This document shows, piece after piece, positions 1 through 5,563 of a DNA stretch of 5,563 nt. The stretch spans positions 1 through 5,563 of the forward strand of contig JAXFQS010000128.1 of NCBI GenBank assembly GCA_034178815.1, read 5' to 3'. The notes beneath the pieces are model-generated. The model searched no databases. It was not told the origin of the DNA and saw only the letters and a list, made by a program, of their open reading frames with translations. The translations under genes and the position numbers were made by a program. The DNA is from JAXFQS01 sp034178815 (GTDB taxonomy: Bacteria > Verrucomicrobiota > Kiritimatiellia > RFP12 > DVOR01). Positions within the stretch are counted from its first letter, which is position 1. Every line of letters begins with the position of its first letter.

Positions 1-2415
1 GAGGGGGTGGTTGTGGAGATGGAAGGGGGGGCGGTGTCGGCAACTTCCAGTTTCTATCTCAGGCAGGGGGGGCGGTGGCGGGGGGGTACGGTTGAGACGA
101 CGGGCGAGTTGCGGTATGGAGGCGAGGTGGCTGTGGAGGGGACGGTGTTCCGGTGTTCGCTACTGGCTTGCCAGGTCGCGGGTGGGGGTGCTTTGAACTT
201 GGGGAGCGGGCTGATTCAAACGACTTCGCCGTCGTGGAACGGGTTTTACTCGAACGGCTCTCATCTCAATTTCGTGCCGGGCGGGTCGGGTGCGTTCGCG
301 TTCGTTTTCAGCGGGTCTGCGCCGGATGTTTATGCGACTTATTTCGCGGGGGAGGCGCCGGCGATGCGCTACGGCGGGAAGGCGGTCTCGCGGGAGGAGT
401 TCGACGCTCTTTTCGAGGTGACGGCTGACGAGCAGGCGGGGGTGTGCACGGTGGCGTTGCGTCAGGTTGCGGGGCTGGCGGTGTTCGACGAGTCGGGCAC
501 TTCGCTGAAGGTTGAGGGGGAGTCGGCGGGGCGGATTTCGGCGTTGCTTTTGGATGCGGGAAGTCCGGCGGCGGAACTCTTTTTCTGCTACGGGAAGTCG
601 GACGGGGGAAAAGATCTGGAGGCGTGGGAGCGGAAGGTGTCGCTGGGGACGGCGGTCGCGGGGGAGACGCTTTCGGGCGCATTCGAGGCGGAGGCGGGAA
701 CGGCGTACCGGTGGGCTCTGGCGGCGCGAAATGACGCCGGCACGGTGTGGTCTTCGACCTCGGGGGGGACTTTTATGACGGCGGCGGTCTCGATAGAGGC
801 TCCGGCCGAATTGAAGGAAGGTTCGACGGCGGTGGTGACTTTCCGGCGTCCGGCTGGTAGCAACCTTTCAGACCTGCCCCTTGCTATCAACTGCACCCTT
901 TCGGGCACAGCAACGAGGGGCATTCATTACAACCTTTCGCCCGGCCCCACACTAACCTTTTCCGCCGGAGCGAGCGAAGCCGTCCTGACAATCGAATCCA
1001 TCCCCGACTGGAGTTCGGACGACGAGCCCGTCATCGTCCTGGGCCTCGACCCCACCTCGCCCTGCCTCCCCGGAACCCCATCCGTCTCAATCCCCATCCG
1101 CAACAGTTCCATCCCCGCCGGCCCCACCAATGTCTGGATCGGCGCCGCCTCCACCGACGCGGCCGACCCCGCCAACTGGTCGCAAAAGCGCCTCCCCGAC
1201 GCAGAGACCATCGTCCTCTTCTCCCCCCAATTCGCACAGAATCCGATTGACTGGAAAAGCACCATGCCCGAGCGCATCGCCGGCTGGATCCAGCCCCACC
1301 CCTTCACCGGCGAGAGCCTCATCGCCACCTTCGAGACCACCCTCGAAAAACCCCTTCGCATCAGCGGCGACGCCATCCTCGACTACGGCTTCTGGACTTC
1401 CGCAGGCCCCGCCAATCCCCCCCAATACGCCCTCAACATCGAAGTCGACGGCACCCTCCGAATCGGCCCCGAAGCCCAACTCTCCGTCGGCAACGACGAA
1501 CTCAACATCCCCCGCGGCTACGCCCGAGGATGGCTCGAAGGAGGCAACGGCTTCCTCCCCGGAAAAGGCGCCTCATACGCCGGCGAAGGCGCAGGCGGAA
1601 ACGCCCAGACCTACGGCTCAATCCTCGACCCCCTCAGCCACGGATCCTCCGGAAAAGGCGACTCCAAAGCCTACGCAGGTGCCGGCATCATTCGCCTAAC
1701 CGTCGCCCAAGACCTCACCCTTAACGGACAAATCAACGCCATCGGATTCGGCTGGAGTTCCCTCGCCCAGCAAGGCGCCTCCTCCGGCGGATCAATCAAC
1801 CTCACCGCCGCCAGACTCCTAGGAAACGGAGCCATCCGCGCCGACGGCGGATGCGACTTCGTGAACGGCTCCGCCTCCGGCGGACGCATCCGAATCAAAC
1901 AGACACGCGCCAACGACCTCACCCAATTCCTAGGCACCATCACCGCCAAAGGAGCCGATGGCGCCCAAGGATTCGAAGGCGACACCCCCTACGAAACCGT
2001 CGGCTCCGCCGCCGGCACCATCACCCTCCAAACCGCCGCCGACACGCCAAACTCCGCCCGCATTCTCGTCAGCAACGGCCCCTGGCGCACGGCCGACCTC
2101 GACCCCCAGCAACTCCCCGCCACACACCTACCCGCTACACTCAACCCGACCGAAAATTTGAAAGCAACCGACTGGGAACTCGCCAACCACGCCCGCGTAA
2201 GATTGACCGCCCCCACCGTGCGCATACGCACCCTCGCCCTCCAGTCCGGCACACGAATCCTAACCGAAAATGCCATTCTCCGCGTCAACTCCCTGACCCT
2301 CGACGGCATCAAACAGCCCGCAGGAACCTACACCGCGGCAAGCCTCCCCGGCTACCTTTCCGGCCAAGGAACCCTCCTCGTCGGCGGCAGCCCGACCATC
2401 CTGATGATTCAATAG
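1..2415 (+). CDS. Large mosaic surface/secreted protein, 5' partial: Fn3-like, Calx-beta-like, glycine-rich beta-helix modules
   Basis: The frame is open from the first base, so the true start lies upstream; the GTG at 7 is only the first possible start in view (residues below count from it, 802 in all). Residues about 35-150 form a beta-rich module ending in 'MRYGGKAVSREEFDALFEV', a style I associate with large PVC surface proteins. Residues about 175-258 resemble a fibronectin type III module ('YGKSDGG...W', then 'AYRWALAARNDAGTVWSS'). Residues about 260-368 resemble a Calx-beta module ('GTATRGIHY', 'TFSAG', 'DDEPVIVLGL'). Residues about 475-680 are glycine-rich with beta-helix character ('GKGASYAGEGAGG', 'NGQINAIG', 'GGSINLTAARLLGNGAIRADGG', 'SGGRIRI'). 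The end carries 'PAGTYTAASLPGYLSGQGTLLVGG'. No LPXTG, PEP-CTERM or transmembrane anchor is visible. No catalytic motif was recognised, so an adhesive, structural or glycan-binding role is inferred only. Codon choice switches from G/T-ending to C/A-ending near base 850, inside the Calx-beta-like module. Confidence 0.8.
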   Translation, partial: EGVVVEMEGGAVSATSSFYLRQGGRWRGGTVETTGELRYGGEVAVEGTVFRCSLLACQVAGGGALNLGSGLIQTTSPSWNGFYSNGSHLNFVPGGSGAFAFVFSGSAPDVYATYFAGEAPAMRYGGKAVSREEFDALFEVTADEQAGVCTVALRQVAGLAVFDESGTSLKVEGESAGRISALLLDAGSPAAELFFCYGKSDGGKDLEAWERKVSLGTAVAGETLSGAFEAEAGTAYRWALAARNDAGTVWSSTSGGTFMTAAVSIEAPAELKEGSTAVVTFRRPAGSNLSDLPLAINCTLSGTATRGIHYNLSPGPTLTFSAGASEAVLTIESIPDWSSDDEPVIVLGLDPTSPCLPGTPSVSIPIRNSSIPAGPTNVWIGAASTDAADPANWSQKRLPDAETIVLFSPQFAQNPIDWKSTMPERIAGWIQPHPFTGESLIATFETTLEKPLRISGDAILDYGFWTSAGPANPPQYALNIEVDGTLRIGPEAQLSVGNDELNIPRGYARGWLEGGNGFLPGKGASYAGEGAGGNAQTYGSILDPLSHGSSGKGDSKAYAGAGIIRLTVAQDLTLNGQINAIGFGWSSLAQQGASSGGSINLTAARLLGNGAIRADGGCDFVNGSASGGRIRIKQTRANDLTQFLGTITAKGADGAQGFEGDTPYETVGSAAGTITLQTAADTPNSARILVSNGPWRTADLDPQQLPATHLPATLNPTENLKATDWELANHARVRLTAPTVRIRTLALQSGTRILTENAILRVNSLTLDGIKQPAGTYTAASLPGYLSGQGTLLVGGSPTILMIQ
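1559..1660 (+). repeat. Short direct repeat in the glycine-rich part of gene 1
   Basis: The 12-mer CCGGAAAAGGCG occurs at 1559-1570 and again at 1649-1660, exactly 90 bases (30 codons) apart and in the same frame. It encodes Gly-Lys-Gly in both copies, followed by similar peptides ('GKGASYAG' and 'GKGDSKAYAG'). This fits the internal repetition of a glycine-rich beta-helix rather than a mobile or regulatory repeat. Confidence 0.5.
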
Positions 2416-2428
2416 AAAGCCCCCAGCC

Positions 2429-4171
2429 ATGAACCACCTTCCGCTCGCATTCGCACTCTTCGCCGCCACCCTTTCCTGCGCCGCAACCGTCCGGATTGAA
2501 GGCACCAACGGAGCCTGGAGATTGACGCGAAACGGTCAGCCCTATTTCATCCAAGGCGGCGGAGGGGGCGGTTCGATGGCCCTGCTCAAAGCGATAGGTG
2601 GCAACAGCAATCGCACTTGGGGTAGCGACAAGGCGAAGGAACAACTCGACGAGGCGCACAGGCTGGGAATGACCCTGACGGTTGGCCACTGGTTCGGCCA
2701 CGAGCAGCATGGTTTCGACTACACGGATGCGCAGGCGCTGGCCCGCCAGAAGGAGGATTTGCGGAGGGTTGTGCTGGCGCACAGGAATCATCCGGCTTTG
2801 CTGATGTGGGCCTTGGGGAATGAGATGGAGAATGGCTGTTCGCATCCGAGGGAGCTCTGGAATCATATCGAGGATTGCGCGCGGATGGTGAAGGCGTTGG
2901 ACCCGAATCATCCGGTGATGACGGTGGTGGCGGAGGTACCTGACGAGAAGGTAAGGTTGATTCACGAGCTCTGTCCGTCGGTCGATGTGGTGGGGATCAA
3001 CAGTTATGGCGGGGCGGGGTCTCTGGCGCAGCGGTGGGCGAAGGCGGGGGGCAGGAAGCCGTATGTGGTGACGGAGTTCGGGCCTCCTGGTCAATGGGAG
3101 GTCAAGGTCAACGGGATTGGCTGTCCGGAGGAGTTGACTTCGACGGAGAAGGGGGCGGTTTACGCCCGTGTATGGGAGAGTATCGCGGCGCAGAAGGGGC
3201 GGATGTGTCTGGGCGGATATGCGTTCACTTGGGGGTGGAAGGTGGAGGCGACGCCGACTTGGTATGGGTTGCTTTTGCCTGATGATACGCTGCTTGCGGG
3301 TGCGGAGGCGTTGGAGTCGGCGTGGGGGGTGAAGGGGGCTGACAGGTGTCCGCGGATTTCGCGGATTCGTGTCTCGACGGATGCGCCGAAGGCTGGTGAG
3401 GTGGTGACGGCCTGGGCGGAGGGTTCGGATCCGGATGGTGACCGTCTGCGGTGGCGGTGGGTGCTTTTGCAGGAGTCTGGGAATTATATGGTAATCGGGA
3501 CGGGCGAGCCGATGCCGAGGGGGTTTCCGGAGGCTATTGTGGAGGGGCAGGGGTCGGCGCGGGTTCGGGTGAGACTGCCGGGGGGCGGGCGGTATCGGTT
3601 GTATGCGTATCTCTTCGACGGGAAGGGTCGGGGGGCGTACGCGAATGTGCCGCTCAAGGGCGTGGGGGAGGCGCCAAAGGTGTCGGCTCCGAAGGCTCCG
3701 CTGCCGTTTGTTCTGGAGGGGCATTGGGTGGCGTCGGGCTATATGGGGAATGTGGGGGCGGTGCAGATGTCTGGCGGGAGGTTCCACGACCGCGAGGCGC
3801 TGAGGGTGGCGTATTCGGCGAGGGATAATTGGGTGGGGGTGCTCTGGCAGAGCCCGGCGAACGACTGGGGCGGGGAGCATCCGGGCGGCTTCGATCTGAC
3901 GGGGGCGACCTGTCTGGAGTTTTACGCGCGGGGGGAGAAGGGCGGGGAACGGGTCTCCTTCAAGGTGGGGAATATCGAAAAGGGAAAGTACCCGGACAGC
4001 GACCGGGCGGAACTCAAGGATGTGCGGCTACGGCCGGAATGGACGCGCTACCGCGTGCCGCTCGACGGGCGCGATCTGTCGCAAATCAAGACCGGCTTCG
4101 GATGGGTTCTCGGCGGGCAGGGTGCGCCCGTCGTCTTCTACCTCTCCGGTATGCGCTTCATCCGCGAATAG
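2429..4171 (+). CDS. Exported GH2-like (clan GH-A) TIM-barrel glycoside hydrolase with Ig-like and carbohydrate-binding-like modules
   Basis: The product is 580 residues. Residues 1-19 form a hydrophobic export signal with possible cleavage after Ala18 or Ala19; the n-region lacks Lys/Arg, and Cys17 lacks a proper lipobox. Residues about 21-300 look like a clan GH-A barrel closest to the GH2 catalytic domain: 'NSNRTWG' (59-65), 'HPALLMWALGNEMEN' with likely acid/base Glu132, 'VVGINSYGG' (187-195), 'PYVVTEFGPPG' with likely nucleophile Glu216, and 'YAFTWGWK' (264-271). This predicts a retaining exo- or endo-glycosidase or transglycosylase; the substrate is unknown. The two N-terminal beta-sandwich domains of classical GH2 enzymes are absent. 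Residues about 308-410 form an Ig-like module ('AEGSDPDGDRLRWRW'). Residues about 425-580 resemble a CBM11/CIA30-type sandwich ('LEFYARGEKGGERVSFKVG'). Six consecutive glycines (43-48) follow the first barrel strand. The start lies 13 bases after gene 1 with no clear Shine-Dalgarno, suggesting co-transcription and coupled or leaderless-style initiation. GH5-like enzymes are the main alternative. Confidence 0.87.
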   Translation: MNHLPLAFALFAATLSCAATVRIEGTNGAWRLTRNGQPYFIQGGGGGGSMALLKAIGGNSNRTWGSDKAKEQLDEAHRLGMTLTVGHWFGHEQHGFDYTDAQALARQKEDLRRVVLAHRNHPALLMWALGNEMENGCSHPRELWNHIEDCARMVKALDPNHPVMTVVAEVPDEKVRLIHELCPSVDVVGINSYGGAGSLAQRWAKAGGRKPYVVTEFGPPGQWEVKVNGIGCPEELTSTEKGAVYARVWESIAAQKGRMCLGGYAFTWGWKVEATPTWYGLLLPDDTLLAGAEALESAWGVKGADRCPRISRIRVSTDAPKAGEVVTAWAEGSDPDGDRLRWRWVLLQESGNYMVIGTGEPMPRGFPEAIVEGQGSARVRVRLPGGGRYRLYAYLFDGKGRGAYANVPLKGVGEAPKVSAPKAPLPFVLEGHWVASGYMGNVGAVQMSGGRFHDREALRVAYSARDNWVGVLWQSPANDWGGEHPGGFDLTGATCLEFYARGEKGGERVSFKVGNIEKGKYPDSDRAELKDVRLRPEWTRYRVPLDGRDLSQIKTGFGWVLGGQGAPVVFYLSGMRFIRE

Positions 4172-4208
4172 CCGACCGACGCGCCCCGGCGGGTGATAAG
4201 GAATTGGC

Positions 4209-4237
4209 TTGGGAGATTGGCACCTCTGTGGTAGAAT
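4209..4237 (+). promoter_or_regulatory. Predicted sigma-70-type promoter of the beta-helix gene, with extended -10
   Basis: A -35 element TTGGGA (4209-4214, 4 of 6 consensus bases) lies 17 bases before a -10 element TAGAAT (4232-4237, 5 of 6). TGG directly before the -10 (4229-4231) gives an extended -10 TGn. Transcription would start near 4244, leaving a leader of about 28 bases before the ATG at 4272. A sigma-54-like TGGCAC (4218-4223) sits in the spacer, but its -12 partner (TGGTA at 4229-4233) lacks the key GC. I prefer the sigma-70 reading. Confidence 0.6.
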
Positions 4238-4256
4238 GGTGTCCACCTCTTTTCCC

Positions 4257-4263
4257 GAAAGGA
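4257..4263 (+). promoter_or_regulatory. Shine-Dalgarno that fixes the start of the beta-helix gene
   Basis: GAAAGGA lies 8 bases before the ATG at 4272 and contains the anti-16S-complementary core AAGGA. It supports 4272 over the in-frame TTG at 4209, which would lie inside the predicted -35 element and would put a non-signal-like stretch before the export signal. Confidence 0.7.
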
Positions 4264-4271
4264 ACACACCT

Positions 4272-5522
4272 ATGAATACAGCAGGTTGCCACCAATCCAA
4301 CCATTCCCTGCCCGCGGCGCTCCTCCTGGCGTGCACGCTGATGCTCCCCGCCGCGCTCCACGCCGGCCGCGTCAGCGTGCGCGACTTCGGAGCCAGGGGC
4401 GACGGCGAGACCGACGACGCTCCCGCTATCCAGCGCGCCCTCGACCAAGCCCTCCGCGACGCCCCGCTCGTAGTCGAGATTCCCCCCGGATCCTACCGCA
4501 TCGGCCGTACCCTCCGCGTCCACTCCCGCACCGCCATCCGCGCCGCAAAAGAGGCCCGCCTCTTCACCTGTGAGCGCACCCCGCACGCCCGCGGCGACTA
4601 CCTTCTGACCAACGCCAACCACGACGGCGAACCCGACCACGACATCGCCATCAGCGGCGGCATCTGGGACGGCAACGCCCGCCGGGGCACCAACTTCAAG
4701 CCCGACGACATCTTCCTCTCCAACGGGTGGAGCGGCGTCACCCTCAACTTCCGAAACCTGCGCGACCTCACCCTCCAGGAGATGGAACTGGCCAACTCCG
4801 TCACCTACAACATCCGCATGTGCCACCTCCGGAACTTCCGCATCCGCGACATCCGCTTTACCGCCCGCGAGACCGGCTGGAACCAGGACGGACTCCACTT
4901 CAACGGCTACTGCTTCGACGGCACCATCGACAACATCCGCGCCGACACCTTCGGGCAGACCAACGACGACCTGCTCGCCTTCAACGCCGACGACTCCATG
5001 CGACGCATCGAAAACTTCGGCATGGTCACCGGCCCCATCTCCAACATCGTCTGCCGCAACATCTCCGCCGACAACTGCCACAGCGCCGTGCGCCTCCTCT
5101 CCGTCGACGCCCCCATCACCGACATCACCATCAGCAACCTCGTCGCCGGCTGCCGCGTCTACGCCGTCAACGCAGACGCCGCACGATACTGCCGCACCCC
5201 CCTCTTCAAAGACCCCGACAAACCGCAAGGCGTCGGACTCCTCCGAAACATCCACATCATCGACTCCACCCTCTGGACAACCGCCAAACGCCACGAACCC
5301 CTCGTCGCACTCGAATCCAACACCCGCAGCCTCACCTTCACCCGAATCCGCCGCGACCACGCCCGCGACATCGACCCCTCCAGACCCTTCCTCCAGATGC
5401 GGAAAACCAAACCCGCCATACTCACCCTCGGCAACCAGGCCATCCACCACCCGCTCCAGCAATCCACCATCCTCAAAGAGACCCCCTCACACCTCGCCAT
5501 CACCGCCCCCGACACCCCCTGA
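4272..5522 (+). CDS. Exported right-handed beta-helix protein, pectate lyase/GH28 (polygalacturonase-like) superfamily
   Basis: The chosen ATG gives 416 residues and is backed by a Shine-Dalgarno and an upstream promoter. Residues 1-31 form a signal peptide: hydrophobic core at about 13-29 and cleavage probably after 'LHA' (29-31). The mature protein opens with 'VSVRDFGARGDGETDDAPAIQRALDQA', the hallmark first strand of pectate-lyase-3/GH28 beta-helix proteins. Repeated beta-helix rungs follow ('ISGGIWDGN', 'RNLRDLTLQEMELANS', 'ISNIVCRNISADN', 'ITDITISNLVAG'). The GH28 active-site region appears modified: 'NQDG' (204-207) sits where NTD is expected and 'NDDLLAFNADD' (231-241) provides the paired Asp232/Asp233. 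'CHS' around His270 stands where GHG is usual, and I see no clear RxK motif. A polysaccharide hydrolase, lyase or epimerase acting outside the cytoplasm is likely, with uronic-acid glycans the first candidate; the reaction is uncertain. Codons are mostly C- or A-ending, unlike most of the preceding gene. No terminator follows within the window. Confidence 0.85.
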   Translation: MNTAGCHQSNHSLPAALLLACTLMLPAALHAGRVSVRDFGARGDGETDDAPAIQRALDQALRDAPLVVEIPPGSYRIGRTLRVHSRTAIRAAKEARLFTCERTPHARGDYLLTNANHDGEPDHDIAISGGIWDGNARRGTNFKPDDIFLSNGWSGVTLNFRNLRDLTLQEMELANSVTYNIRMCHLRNFRIRDIRFTARETGWNQDGLHFNGYCFDGTIDNIRADTFGQTNDDLLAFNADDSMRRIENFGMVTGPISNIVCRNISADNCHSAVRLLSVDAPITDITISNLVAGCRVYAVNADAARYCRTPLFKDPDKPQGVGLLRNIHIIDSTLWTTAKRHEPLVALESNTRSLTFTRIRRDHARDIDPSRPFLQMRKTKPAILTLGNQAIHHPLQQSTILKETPSHLAITAPDTP

Positions 5523-5563
5523 CCCATCACCCTAAAACAAACCTACCAACCCCTCGCCCCCAG
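5523..5563. other. Non-coding tail with extreme C/A composition
   Basis: These 41 bases after the third stop codon contain, by hand count, 22 C, 13 A, 4 T and 2 G. No hairpin, promoter or start with a Shine-Dalgarno is visible. The strong C-over-G and A-over-T bias of gene 3 continues here outside coding sequence. Confidence 0.5.

Noticed and set aside
1130..1699. 189-codon open frame on the plus strand inside gene 1
   Set aside because: Its Ser/Pro/Thr-rich translation is a frame-shifted reading of the C-rich block. It has no Shine-Dalgarno and no recognisable domain.
2309..3880. 523-codon open frame on the minus strand
   Set aside because: It is antisense to gene 2 and the end of gene 1. 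Its translation is a low-complexity Arg/Pro/His-rich mix with no fold, and its openness follows from high GC and the skewed codon choice of the sense gene.
4172..4203. Possible rho-independent terminator after gene 2
   Set aside because: The GC-rich CGCC-CC-GGCG palindrome has too short a loop, and no T-tract follows.
4209..4271. In-frame TTG start adding 21 residues to the beta-helix protein
   Set aside because: It overlaps the predicted -35 element, would precede the transcription start, and places a non-signal-like stretch before a good signal peptide. The ATG at 4272 has a well-spaced Shine-Dalgarno.
4158..5462. 434-codon open frame on the minus strand
   Set aside because: It is antisense to gene 3, with a Val/Gly/Asp/Glu/Ala-dominated translation typical of GC-rich shadow frames. 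Gene 3 has a promoter, Shine-Dalgarno, signal peptide and family motifs.
1..5563. DNA inversions as the cause of the alternating skew
   Set aside because: The reading frames and recognisable domains run through the switches near 850, 2550 and 4050 on the same strand. An inversion would have broken the genes.
1..5563. CRISPR arrays, tRNA or rRNA genes, insertion sequences
   Set aside because: No regularly spaced repeats, cloverleaf-like sequence, transposase motifs or terminal inverted repeats were seen; coding sequence fills nearly the whole window.

Overview
This is a GC-rich window with three consecutive genes, all on the + strand. It looks like a carbohydrate-degradation or cell-surface region of a bacterium from the Planctomycetota-Verrucomicrobiota-Lentisphaerota-Kiritimatiellota (PVC) group. 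That placement is an inference from style, not from a marker gene. It rests on a giant mosaic surface protein with a glycine-rich beta-helix part and a terminal 'GTYTA...GYLSGQGTLLV' motif, next to exported GH2-type and pectate-lyase/GH28-type proteins.

Layout. Positions 1-2415 hold the 3' part of a large secreted or surface protein that runs in from upstream: a PVC-style N-terminal beta module, a fibronectin-like module, a Calx-beta-like module, a glycine-rich beta-helix and a terminal beta motif. Thirteen bases later, 2429-4171 encodes an exported clan GH-A (GH2-like) TIM-barrel hydrolase with an Ig-like module and a C-terminal carbohydrate-binding-like sandwich. A 100-base gap (4172-4271) carries a good sigma-70-type promoter (TTGGGA, 17 bases, extended -10 TGGTAGAAT) and a Shine-Dalgarno sequence. 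Gene 3 follows at 4272-5522, an exported right-handed beta-helix protein of the pectate lyase/GH28 superfamily. The last 41 bases are non-coding and without obvious signals.

Working together (inference): genes 1 and 2 are probably co-transcribed and gene 3 has its own promoter. All three products appear to leave the cytoplasm, which fits capture and hydrolysis of a plant or algal polysaccharide at the cell surface, perhaps one containing uronic acids. No transporter, regulator or sulfatase is in view, so the substrate is not defined.

The most unusual signal is not a gene. The + strand alternates between G/T-rich and C/A-rich blocks of about 0.85 (truncated), 1.7, 1.5 and at least 1.5 kb, with switches inside open reading frames. 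All three genes point the same way, so gene orientation does not explain it. The frames and protein domains run through the switches, so a simple inversion does not explain it either.
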